The translations under genes were made by a program, and so were the position numbers. From positions 8,299,350-8,363,349 of the forward strand of contig CM028378.1 in the NCBI GenBank assembly GCA_013146195.2: a stretch of DNA of 64,000 bases. The letters run 5' to 3'. A model generated the notes under the pieces. The model searched no databases, was not told the DNA's origin, and saw only the letters and a list, made by a program, of their open reading frames with translations. Source of the DNA: Codonopsis lanceolata (lineage: Eukaryota; Streptophyta; Magnoliopsida; Asterales; Campanulaceae). Shown here piece by piece: positions 45,322 to 54,619 of the stretch (its first letter is position 1; the number at the start of each line of letters is the position of its first letter).

Positions 45322-47105
45322 TGTAGACACCCCAATTTCGTACCCATGATATGTGACATGACATAAAATATCAAGAACTGTTGAAACATTAACAAATGTC
45401 AAGTTACAGGGTTGAAAATGCAAAAGGAAAAAGTAGGATGCATGAACAGTGAACTGCAGGGGAGGAGAGTGTCAATAATCAAAAGGGAGTAGTGGGCTTG
45501 GTGCCGCACCAAAGGCCCATGGTGCCGCACCAAGGAAGGCCTTGGCCGCACCATAGGAATTCCTGTAGCTCTCTCAGTGGCCGAAATATACAAGGTTCGA
45601 AGCTCGCGGTACAACTGATTGAAGCAACCTGGACAAACTCAGAAATGCCCAACGGATCCCTTTCTCCCACTATAAATAAGAGGCCCCGGCACCTCATTTC
45701 AGCGCTCATTTTCATCGCAAGCGCCAAAAATTCTTCTCTGCGTTCCTTCGGCGTTTAATAGTTACGAGAGGTGTGAGATAGGTGAGTGGAACCCCCTAAA
45801 GTCTCCAAACCCCGTCCAAACTCCGCCAAAATAAATATCCACCGATTATAAGTAATCCCTAGCCTAGTTGTTAGGTATCCACCTCACTTCCCCGGCCCAA
45901 AAATCTCAAAGTAATTCGTTACTCTGCCCGAGTAACGAGCTGAAAAATACCCTCTATAAGCCGTCATTTCGCCCGACCAAACAGGCCAAAACTACCATAT
46001 ATAAGCCATAACTCTGCCCAAATCAAAACAACGACCACACAACAACAACAAAAGACTCCTCTCCCCTCAAGGACGTGAAGGGCACACCGCCGCTCTAAAA
46101 GGTAAAACCTTTAGGGCGCCGTTATTTTATTTATTTACTTTTTTGTCGTTTATTTATTTTTAAAATTGTTATTTAAATCCGGCGCAATGTAGCCAATATA
46201 AGTCGTTGTGCTGCCCGGATTAGAATAGGAGATATTTTGTAAAAGTGCCGTTATAATGGCCAAATATTCTTAAATATGTCTGTAATTATCGAAAGGAAAC
46301 GGCTGTGCGTCCGTAAATAATGTAGCCACTAATGTATTTGTTTAAATTTTCTGTCTCTTTAATACCTTATTTATTTGCGAGATAAATATGACAATAAGCA
46401 TACTTCAGCCAAAAACTATTTTCGAGACCGAAAGGGCGAGTTGGGTGCCTAGCACCTTCCCAACTCGTAACTTAGCCTCCGAACCCGTTTTCTTTTTCTC
46501 TTATTTATTTTTCTTTTCTTTGGTTTTGCTTTATTTTCCTTAAAATAAAGATGGCGACTCTAAAACTTTCGGATTCAGTGGGGCCTCGCAACATTCCCTC
46601 TTTGCACTTTCTCGTTCTCCCCTAAAAAAGGGAGATACGGGAATGGAGTGGTGATGTATTCTCATATTCTGGTATCCCCTAAACAAGGGATAACTTGATG
46701 CGGGAAACCCAAAGCTCCCATAGTAATCTGAATGGGCCATAAGGCTATTTTTAATAAATCCATAGTGGGGGCGTCGCAATATCTTTTTTTACACTTTTCC
46801 ATTTTCCCCTAAAAAAGGGAAAATGAGAATGAAAGGGTAATGCATTCTCATATCCTGGTATCCCCTAAACAAGGGATAACTTGATGCGGGAAACCATTAG
46901 TTCCCATATTGGATACAAAATCCACTCAAGGAAACCGAGGCACATTCCAACGTGCTACTATAGACAGCACTCCTCTCGCACTTTTGATTTCGTCTTCCCC
47001 TAAACAAGGGAGGGTGGAACGAGAGCAGTGGTGTCCCGCATCCGCACGTACGCGCACCTCTATCCAAGGGCGCGCGGGGCGCGGGAGCACATCCCGGGAA
47101 CCTCA
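45322..47105 (+). repeat. 3' LTR of the Ogre/Tat-type element
   Basis: 1784 bp, collinear with the 5' LTR over its whole length, including the hairpin run. Confidence 0.93.
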
Positions 47106-47186
47106 CAACCCCCCCTCCTTCAAGCCTATTTGAGCATTACTACGGACCAACAGTGTCCAGATACGAGATACGAGACACTCGACATC

Positions 47187-47520
47187 TGGTTATTGTGTAT
47201 TTCTTGGTGATAATCTGCTCTCTTGGTCCTCGAAACGGCCGGCTACTTTGTCTTGTTCTAGTGCAGAGGCCGAATATCGAGGGGTAGCCAATGTGGTTTA
47301 TGAATCTTGTTGGTTACGTAACCTTCTACTGGAACTTCATTGTTCTATTCATAAGGCAACATTGGTCTATTGTGATAATGTAAATGCAATATTCTATTCG
47401 TGGACAAGTACATGTCTTACATGTCTCGTCACGCTATCAAATTGCATATATTTTTACTAAAGGTCTTCTATTGATTCTATTTGAAGATTTTCTGGATAGT
47501 CTCAGCGTACGTCAACCTCC
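47187..47520 (+). pseudogene. RNase H end of the nested copia
   Basis: Reads SGYCVFLGDNLLSWSSKRPA, then CSSAEAEYRGVANVV and YESCWLRNLLLELH with VYCDN, breaks near 47400-47460, and resumes as LFEDFLDSLSVRQPPAST before the 3' LTR. Same strand as the LTRs; all upstream pol is missing. Confidence 0.88.
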
Positions 47521-47539
47521 CGCTTCGACTGCGAGGGTG

Positions 47540-47698
47540 TGATAGAATATATGTAAATATCGCAATAATATTTAATTATATTTTGTGTCTATTTGGTACA
47601 TAATTTGTTACCTTAATTGTAGCCTAGACTATCTCTTGTAACAGATATATTATGAACTCTTGTCAACGAAATCAATCAAGGAAAATCACCTTCTTTCA
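47540..47698 (+). repeat. 3' LTR of the nested copia (159 bp), Helitron empty site
   Basis: Intact LTR reading GTAAATATCGCAATAAT where the 5' LTR has the Helitron between GTAAA and TATAGCAATAAT. Preceded by a purine-rich GCGAGGGTG tract. Confidence 0.92.
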
Positions 47699-47703
47699 TT
47701 GAA

Positions 47704-48030
47704 GACAAAATATTACTCCCTCCGTTGTATCCAAATAGTTTGTGTTTAAAGAGTCCATAATTTAGAGATATACAACTAGCATTAAATCCCTTCGATGATA
47801 CATATATTACTTAAAACTTTAATACAGATCTTACTTAAAACTTTAATCCCTTTCAGCTTCAATTTTCTGCAGCAAATATTTAAATTTTCTAAAAACTACT
47901 ATTCTCACCTTGTAACTTTCAATCTTCCATCCACCAACTCCCAATGTTTCAAATCTCACAACTAAATTTTTGATCCTCACCACTCAATGCCCTTTCTGAG
48001 AAAATTGCTACCAGACTTCATAATTGCCCC
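47704..48030. other. Spacer right of the copia nest
   Basis: Starts with a one-sided CTCCCTCCGTTGTATCCAAA Stowaway-like end (47716). No partner terminus and no gene. Confidence 0.4.
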
Positions 48031-49440
48031 ATGTGAGAACCCCGTTTCGGCGCCACACCTCGCTACGTGAAAAGCGAGTGGTTTCAAAACATTTAAGTGC
48101 ATGAGAATATGTTTGGCCTCATCATGGACTCTAAAAATTTGTTTGCATAGTTAAATAGAGAAAACCCAAAAATACCAAAAAAGGTAGGTTGGGGGGCTAA
48201 GTTACGAGTTGTGAAGGGGTTAGGCACCCAGCTCGCCCTTTCAGTTTCATAATAAATAAAATATGGTTAGTTTATGTGTGTTTAGTCTAGAAAAATACTT
48301 ATATATATATATATATTGGAAAATAAAGGAGATTTATTTTAAAACACTATGTGGACATAATAACGGCTATTTTATGATACTAATACTCCCTCTATTTTCA
48401 ATATATTGTCTACTTTGACCTGACACAATGTTTCAGAAAAAATAATTGACTGTATTATAAATATTGGTGAAATGTATGGTTTCCTTTAATACCCTTGAAT
48501 ATGTAGTTATAATCAAAGTAGATAGAAAAAGGAAGGGTAAAGTGGTAAAAATGTTTTATTAAAAAAGAAAGTTTTGAAAGAGGACAATTATTTAAGAACG
48601 AACGAAAAAGGAAAGGTGAACGATAATTTGAAAACAAAATGAGTATTTAAAGTGTAATAGCCATTATTTATAATATTTAAGCATAATAGTAACTTATTTT
48701 ACATTTTATGGACATTTAAATAAACATAACTTTATTTAATATACTAAACAAATAAAATATTATATTTTCGTTACGCTTAAACTGTAAACAGAAAAAAAAA
48801 ACTAATTACCACATTATTCACAGATAATATTTACAAGCATAATAATATTTATATATACATTTATTCTATTTAAAATAATTGCGGGAACAAAATAATAGGT
48901 CGATACCTACCTCTTGTAGCATGAGTATCTGATCTCGGTACGCCTAGGATCAGGCGATTGGCGAGTGCTTCCCATGTCTTCTCAGGAGAGAAAGTCTTTT
49001 GTTGTTGTTGTTGTTGTTGTCTTCGTCGACATCTTTTGTTGTATTTGGGCAGCGTAACGACAGTATTTGGCTTTTTTGATCGGCTCGTCGGGGTGAGGAC
49101 GGCTTGCGAAGTAAGGATTGAAGGCTTGCACGGGTCAAGGAAGGAGGGGGACTTGCTTGCTTGGGCAAGGGAAGAGGGTGCCAAGGGCCAAGAGGCTGGA
49201 GGCCGAAGGCTTGAGGCTCGCTTTGCGCAGAGGCAAGGGAGGAGGAAGGGTGGCCTCTCTATTTATAGGCTGAAAACTAACCAGGCAACTCGAGGCAGTT
49301 GGGGAGAAAAACTTGTACACTACATAAGAAGAGTCGATCATACAACGTACATAGTACAGTGGTTGGGGAAGGAAAAAACAATACGAGGCGCGGCAAATGA
49401 AGTTCTAGGCGTCGCACCCCGACTTGTTTTCCCTTTATAT
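48031..49440 (-). repeat. Relic of a gypsy LTR related to the Ogre/Tat element, inverted
   Basis: The minus strand carries AAAGGGCGAGCTGGGTGCCTAAC at about 48240-48205, matching the plus-strand AAGGGCGAGTTGGGTGCCTA at 46434 in the 3' LTR. An end-plus-primer-like GTGGCGCCGAAACGGGGTTC lies at about 48062-48043. The 5' end of the LTR is missing. A Stowaway (48386-48643) and a TTG microsatellite (48993-49020) lie inside. Apparent frames at 48870-49512 are not convincing genes. Confidence 0.6.
48386..48643. mobile_element. Stowaway MITE, family A (258 bp), nested in an LTR relic
   Basis: TA-flanked CTCCCTC...AATGAG. Body matches the family (AATAATTGACTGTATTATAA; ACGAACGAAAAAGGAAAGG). Left end well kept, right end decayed. 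Confidence 0.85.
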
Positions 49441-49537
49441 TTTTCTTTTTTTTCATTTCCCCCCCTGAAATGTTATCTTTTCTCTTTTGTGCTTTGGCCC
49501 CTGAAATGTTAACAAAAGTAATGTCAGTTAGTCCAAT

Positions 49538-49540
<3 letters not shown>

Positions 49541-49609
<69 letters not shown>
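49541..49609. repeat. (AT)n microsatellite
   Basis: About 68 bases of AT dinucleotides. Confidence 0.98.
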
Positions 49610-49611
<2 letters not shown>

Positions 49612-49614
49612 AGA

Positions 49615-50665
49615 TTAAGGTGGAAAAAATAAGAGATAGGCTTTATGCTTTACTAAGGGCATCAGTGAGCATCACCGATCATACACCTTCTAAAAGGTTT
49701 ACCACCATGACATGTTATCAACTTCTAAACATTTTCGGCATAAGACAAAACAGTGAAGAACGAAATTGAACATAAGAGATTAACCTTTGATCAATAAGCA
49801 ACAATACCTATTGATCGTGCCTCATGGCAAAAAAATATTCCACTAGTAATATATATGTTTAAGCTAATTACATTTGAAAGACTAACAAAGTGGAATTTAT
49901 GAAAATCTCTCAAGATAGCAGATATGGCTTTAATAATCTAAACCTACAACCTAACAGACTAATGTTGTCTAAGTACTTAAAACAAGTCAACGTTGGGTAT
50001 AAACTGGAAGCACCAAACTGGGCTAGGATGAATGAAGTCTCCGATGAAAGTACATCTGATAGTTCATTCACCAACGAGCAGCAGCCTTCTTAATCTCTCT
50101 TTCTCTCTGATAATTCAGTGTATGATTTATGCTCATTAAACGTCTTAAGCTTTTTGGGCTACGTCCTCTTCTACATATACTTGCATCCTTGACCTAGATA
50201 CCTTGTAGAATAAGAAAACCACTTACTATAAAAGATTAGTAGGTTAGTGCAATAAAGAAGGACAATATCTTATCAAATATAAACTTACCAAATAAGAAGG
50301 ATTTCTTACCAAATATATTTAGGTCAGTCGTGTCTCATTGAGCAAGACAAACGGCTTACACAAATCATGTTAACAAAGAACATACAATCCTAATAGATTA
50401 ATAATTCATATAAACCATAAAATCCAACTAAAGCATAATCTCCAAAATAAATTTTCTATAAAATGTGTAACAATAATAATTAATCAAAGTAAATACCAAG
50501 AAAGACAAAACAAATAATTAATTAAAATAAAACAATTAGAAAACTCAATAACTCAATTAATTAATATCCAACACATATTCTCCACCATATATAAACTTGT
50601 AAAATGTTTATAGCATGGACCCACAATTAACTATTTTATTTTTCACAATATACATTTAAAAAGTA
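49615..50665. other. Spacer with a short unidentified frame
   Basis: 49615-49657 resembles 53855-53896, so it is part of a diverged duplicated block. A 67-codon plus-strand frame at 49890-50093 (MEFMKISQDSRYGFNN...) has no recognised domain. The rest is AT-rich. Confidence 0.4.
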
Positions 50666-50908
50666 CTCCATCCGTCCCAAAATTATTGTCTGGGTTGACT
50701 TAACGCACGGTTTAAGAAAACACATTTGACTTGATTATTAATATTAGTTTGATGTGTAGTTTACTTTAAAGCCCATGTGTATGTGGCACATAATTAAAGT
50801 ATGATGAAAGTGGTAAAAATGTTGTCCTAAAATGAAAGTTTCAAACAAGAATATTTTTTTAGACGAACGAAAAAGGAAAGGAAGACAATAATTTTGGGAT
50901 GGAGGGAG
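50666..50908. mobile_element. Stowaway MITE, family A (243 bp)
   Basis: CTCCATCCGTCCCAAAATTA...TTTTGGGATGGAGGGAG with TA on both sides. It carries the shared internal blocks and is about 15 bases shorter than the usual 258. Confidence 0.93.
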
Positions 50909-51295
50909 TAATATTTTTATTATAAAAAATAATCATTATTAAAAAAAATTATAGATAGAATATATCCACCAAATAATTTCTTTATTTTATCCTTCAAAAA
51001 ATATTTTTTTATTCATTAAAAAGCACATAAATTAATATGAAATTACATTAATGAACTTTATTGAACAAAAATCATATAAAACGAAGTAATAAGGACCATA
51101 ATTATAATTGCATTACTTCAAACTAAAAGAATATAAAGAAAAAAGAAAAATCCAGGACATCATCTATGAACCAGTTAATAATAGTCAAGCAGTTGATGAA
51201 ATGCAGCTTTTCCTTAGATTTCCACAATGGCATAAACCTTTTCATAAAGCTTTATCAATGTTAATAAACTCTAATTTGCAAACAAACACTAATTG
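50909..51295. other. Spacer with a short unidentified frame
   Basis: A 62-codon plus-strand frame at 51108-51296 (MHYFKLKEYKEKRKIQ...) has no recognised domain. No element ends. Confidence 0.35.
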
Positions 51296-51296
51296 A

Positions 51297-51440
51297 ATAT
51301 TATTAAGCTTAAAGCTTGAAACTAGAACAGTTATTTGGTCAACTTTCAATGGCGTGCTAATTCTTTCTTTCAAAAGATTGTTATAAATTTGGTCGTTAGG
51401 GATTATGAAAGGCAAATAGGAATTGAATGTGGCTAAAAAT
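51297..51440 (+). repeat. Diverged direct duplication, left copy
   Basis: Shares GCTTAAAGCTTGAAACT, TTGGTCAACTTTCAA and AAGATTGTTRTRAATTTGGT with 53140-53281, in the same order and spacing. Confidence 0.85.
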
Positions 51441-51756
51441 GATGAAGAATTCGCGGATTAATAAGTAAACATATTAATAAAAATCACAAAATTTGGTCAG
51501 TTGAGTTGGTCAATAGTAAACCTTAAGTTTACAAGGCCATCCAGATTCAACATGCCACAGCAATAAAATTAATTTTTAATGCTCATTTTTTCTATTTGTT
51601 TCAGTGTCCCTCCACTTTCAATATTTGCTGCCGAATTTTCATGCCTTGCAGTTTAATCCTTTGTCAGCTCCGTTAGTCATCCGTTAGCATCAATTGTCTT
51701 GGGATACTTGACAGATTCTAACGGACTTTGACGAAATGCTAAATTACACATTTAAA

Positions 51757-52145
51757 ACCAAACATGACACATTAAAAACACAAAAATGACATATTTTAAT
51801 GTTAAAAGTGACACTATAAATGAAAATTTATTATAATTTTTATTAAAATAAAAAGTAGCACTCTTAATACTAAAAAGTGACACTCTTAATATTAAAAAGT
51901 GACACTCTTAATACAAAAAGTGACACATTTAATACTAGAAAATGACACTCTTAATACTAAAAAATGACACTTTTAATACAAAAAGTGGCACATTTAATAC
52001 TAAAAAATGATACTCTTAATACTAAAAAGTGACACATTTAATACTAAAAATAATATATTTAATGCCAAAAAGTGACACTCTTAATAATAAAAAGTGACAC
52101 TCTTAATACTAAAAAATGACACATTTAATACTAAAAAGTGACACT
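51757..52145 (+). repeat. Short-unit tandem array (AAAAGTGACACTCTTAATACT)
   Basis: About 18 imperfect copies of a 19-22-base unit. Scattered AAAAGTGACACAC copies continue at 52530-52960. No coding function. Confidence 0.92.
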
Positions 52146-52358
52146 CTTCCTTAAAAATTTACCGGACCAAAATGAATCATCCAGTGTTTCAAGTTCATCT
52201 ACTACATGTCTAGATCATGCTCACTCTGTTACGAAGGGATTAATGATAAAAAGAATTAAGGCAAGTATTGAAAAAGGCAAGAAAAAAACTAATGATTTTT
52301 CTGATTCCCGTCAAGCCAAGGAATTTGGTTCCAAAACTCCTAATACTTGGTTATTTTA
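52146..52358 (+). other. Possible FAR1/MULE-type protein tail between repeat arrays
   Basis: A frame reads LPDQNESSSVSSSSTTCLDH then TKGLMIKRIKASIEKGKKKT and ends at a stop. A Thr-Lys-Gly basic stretch like this recalls the C-terminal end of FAR1-related transposase-derived proteins, but no zinc finger is visible. Low confidence. Confidence 0.25.
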
Positions 52359-53139
52359 GACATATTTTTAGTAAATTTTGTAAGTTTGAGTAAGAAACAT
52401 ATACTTTACCTTGAAAAAGTTATAATTTTGTGTTTTTAACGACTGACACTTGGGATTATATACATTTCTATGAATGAGAAGATATATTTCAGTAGTGTTC
52501 AATTGATTATTGCTGTTAAAATCACTAGTCCAAAAATAACACACTTGTGTCCTAAAAGTAACACACTCCAAGCCTAAAAGTGACACTCTTATTGATACAA
52601 ATTGTATGATTATAAAAATGAGTTGTTTTACCAAAAGTGACACACATAATGCCTAAAAGTGACACAATTAATACATAAAAGTGACACACTAAACGTGACA
52701 CTTATGAATAAAAATTTAAAGATGAAAAGTGATTTTTTTTGCCAAAAGTGATACACGTAAAACTTAAAAGCAACGCATTCTATGTTTAAAAGTGACACAC
52801 TGATTTAAAGTAAATAAGTAAAACTTAATCAGACATAAGGCAACAATTATCCAAAAGTGACACACTTTTGTTCTCAAAGTGACACACGACAAGCCTAAAA
52901 GTAACACTCTAATTGATCGTAAATGTAAACAATGTCAAAATGACACTTCTCTGACAATAAAACTTGGAAAACACATTAGTGAGTTTTGAACCTTAGATCA
53001 GCGCGCTAAACTCTAAACCTTATGTGTTTTCTTATAAACCATCTCACCTAATTATCTTTTATAAAATTTTATAACATATTGTTTATTTATTGGGACTCCA
53101 TCTTACGAAACCGTTTTACAGCTGACCACCTCATCAAAT

Positions 53140-53281
53140 ATTATGTGGCTTAAAGCTTGAAACTTTAACAATTCTTGGTCAACTTTCAAGGGGGCACTAA
53201 TTATTTCATTGTGAAGATTGTTGTGAATTTGGTTGTAAAGGACTATGAAATGCTAGGGTGGGGGAATGTGGCTGGGAATAA
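53140..53281 (+). repeat. Diverged direct duplication, right copy
   Basis: Partner of 51297-51440. It ends at the Mutator-type insertion at 53291. Confidence 0.85.
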
Positions 53282-53290
53282 GGGAATACT

Positions 53291-53788
53291 TGGCATTAGT
53301 CAAATATGGCCATTTGACCTGGTTGTTATACATATATTGCCTTTGACCAATTGGTTTACACTGGTTTATCAATAAACCAGTGATAAACCAGTGATAAACC
53401 AGTGTAAACCAGTGATAAACCAGTGTAAACCAGTGTAAACCAATGATAAACCAGTGTAAACCAGTGATAAACCAGTGGTCGACCAGTGATAAACCAGTGT
53501 AAACCAGTGATAAACCAGTGGTCGACCAGTGATAAACCAGTGTAAACCAGTGATAAACCAGTGATAAACCAGTGGTCTTGGTCGACAACTGGTTTATCCG
53601 TCGACCAGTGGATAAACCAGAAATTTTCGTATGTTGAGCGGTGAATTTTCACTGGTTTACCGATAAACCAGTCGTGGTTTATCAGTGGTTTATCCATAAA
53701 CCAGGCCATAAAAGAGTATTTTTTTTTTTTTAAGTGAGACTACAAATGACCAAGTCATCTTTGACTTGGCCATTTTTGTAAATGCCCC
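53291..53788. mobile_element. Mutator-type element with a minisatellite core (498 bp, 9-bp TSD)
   Basis: Perfect 9-bp TSD GGGAATACT at 53282-53290 and 53789-53797. Inverted ends TGGCATTAGTCAAATATGGCCA and GGGGCATTTACAAAAATGG(CCA). The middle is an ATAAACCAGTG-type array. No protein. Confidence 0.85.
53370..53705 (+). repeat. ATAAACCAGTG minisatellite
   Basis: About 20 tandem units of 10-11 bases (ATAAACCAGTG, TAAACCAGTG) with interspersed GGTCGACCAGTG variants. It is open in several frames, giving spurious proteins. Confidence 0.95.
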
Positions 53789-53896
53789 GGGAATACTAGT
53801 AAAAGTGGGAAAAGGGAAAACTTAGTGCATGAAAATATGACAACGTTTCGTGAATTTAGGTGGAAAAAAGTAGATGGGTTTTATGCATTACTAAGT

Positions 53897-54295
53897 ATAG
53901 ATACCTCAATTTCGTACTTTTTTTATAATATCTTATAAAATATTTATTACAAATTAAAATGGATAAAAAAAAATTACCTTTTATATATTTAAGTGGGGGA
54001 AAACGTCAAAAAAGCTAAATGGAGGGCTCAAAAGACAGAAGGAAACAAGAAAGGGGGAAGTGCACAAAAATGAAAGAAAATGAAGAAATGGTGGTACACC
54101 CAGAATTGGGCGCCGCACCCAATTTCCACCCACACAACGTCCGAATTTCTGCTCCGTCCAATCCACTTCTTTCCCAACTATTTCCAATGTGGCGCATATT
54201 TATTTAGTCAGGGGCCCTTTTTGCTGTGTATGACACCCATTTTCTGGGTTACCCATCTAATACGCTTCTCTCTTTTCTTGGAAAAGACGCACTTG
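53897..54295 (+). repeat. 5' part of a gypsy LTR relic (plus strand)
   Basis: Starts TATAGATACCTCAATTTCGTAC, clearly related to the Ogre/Tat LTR start TGTAGACACCCCAATTTCGTAC. It continues through TATCTTATAAAATAT and GGGCGCCGCACCC, and is cut at 54295 by the copia LTR. Confidence 0.65.
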
Positions 54296-54619
54296 TGTTC
54301 AAGATCAAGATAGAAGAGAAAGTAAAGATTGATTTGAGGAAGATTGAATTGTTATTATTTCCTTAATTCGTGAACTACTGAAAGGCATAAGAGATATATA
54401 TACATATTCCTAACAGAGATATATATACATATTCCTAACAAACTAACAGAATCCTATTAGGAAGAGAAGAAGGAATCCAAGATTTACACTCGCTACCCTT
54501 ATAGTTACTAGGACTATAGTTAATTGCACTTTGGCCCCTTGAAGTCTTTAATTTTGCCTTTGGCTTTGATGCTGTCATCTTGCTTGTTGTTGCTGCTGTC
54601 AGTAGTGTGTATCTCAACA
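54296..54619 (-). repeat. 3' LTR of the minus-strand copia (324 bp)
   Basis: Contains a 25-bp tandem duplication (AGAGATATATATACATATTC...) that the 5' LTR lacks; this accounts for the whole length difference. Confidence 0.95.

Larger units (their letters stand above)
36095..47105 (+). mobile_element. Ogre/Tat-type Ty3/gypsy element (11.0 kb), lacking pol
   Basis: LTRs 36095-37875 and 45322-47105 (1781 and 1784 bp), TGTAGACACCCC...GAACCTCA. A primer site TGGCGACTCTGCTGGGGA at 37879-37896 resembles the tRNA-Arg-type site of Ogre/Tat elements (from memory). A purine tract TTGAGGGGCT precedes the 3' LTR. The interior has gag relics (39.4-41.0 kb), A-rich low-complexity stretches, and structured repeats near 42.2-42.4 and 44.5-45.05 kb. 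No reverse transcriptase, RNase H or integrase was found, so it depends on a helper or is dead. Flanks are ACCCC and CAACC, not a clean TSD. It lies inside the copia element. Confidence 0.88.
31624..47698 (+). mobile_element. Outline of a nested copia element (159-bp LTRs, TSD TTGAA)
   Basis: 5' LTR is 31624-31641 plus 35056-35195, split by a Helitron. 3' LTR is 47540-47698. Both are TGATAGAATATATG...TTCTTTC(A). TTGAA occurs exactly before the 5' LTR (31619-31623) and after the 3' LTR (47699-47703). A primer site TTGGTATGAGAGCAC follows the 5' LTR at 35196. Of the coding region only the RNase H end remains (47187-47520). The rest is replaced by an 11-kb gypsy element and other sequence. The matching TSD shows both LTRs belong to one insertion. 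Confidence 0.88.

Noticed and set aside
36090..47110. A 5-bp TSD for the gypsy element
   Set aside because: ACCCC and CAACC share too little; a cytosine-rich flank makes a chance match easy.
47716..47950. Another Stowaway starting CTCCCTCCGTTG
   Set aside because: Only one terminus is visible and the body does not match family A or B.
48870..49512. Host gene with a Gln-rich stretch
   Set aside because: The frames sit in an inverted LTR relic and the Gln/Cys run comes from a TTG/CAA microsatellite; no domain or splice context.
53253..53709. Repetitive frames rich in Leu, Val, Tyr, His, Trp
   Set aside because: They are translations of the ATAAACCAGTG minisatellite.
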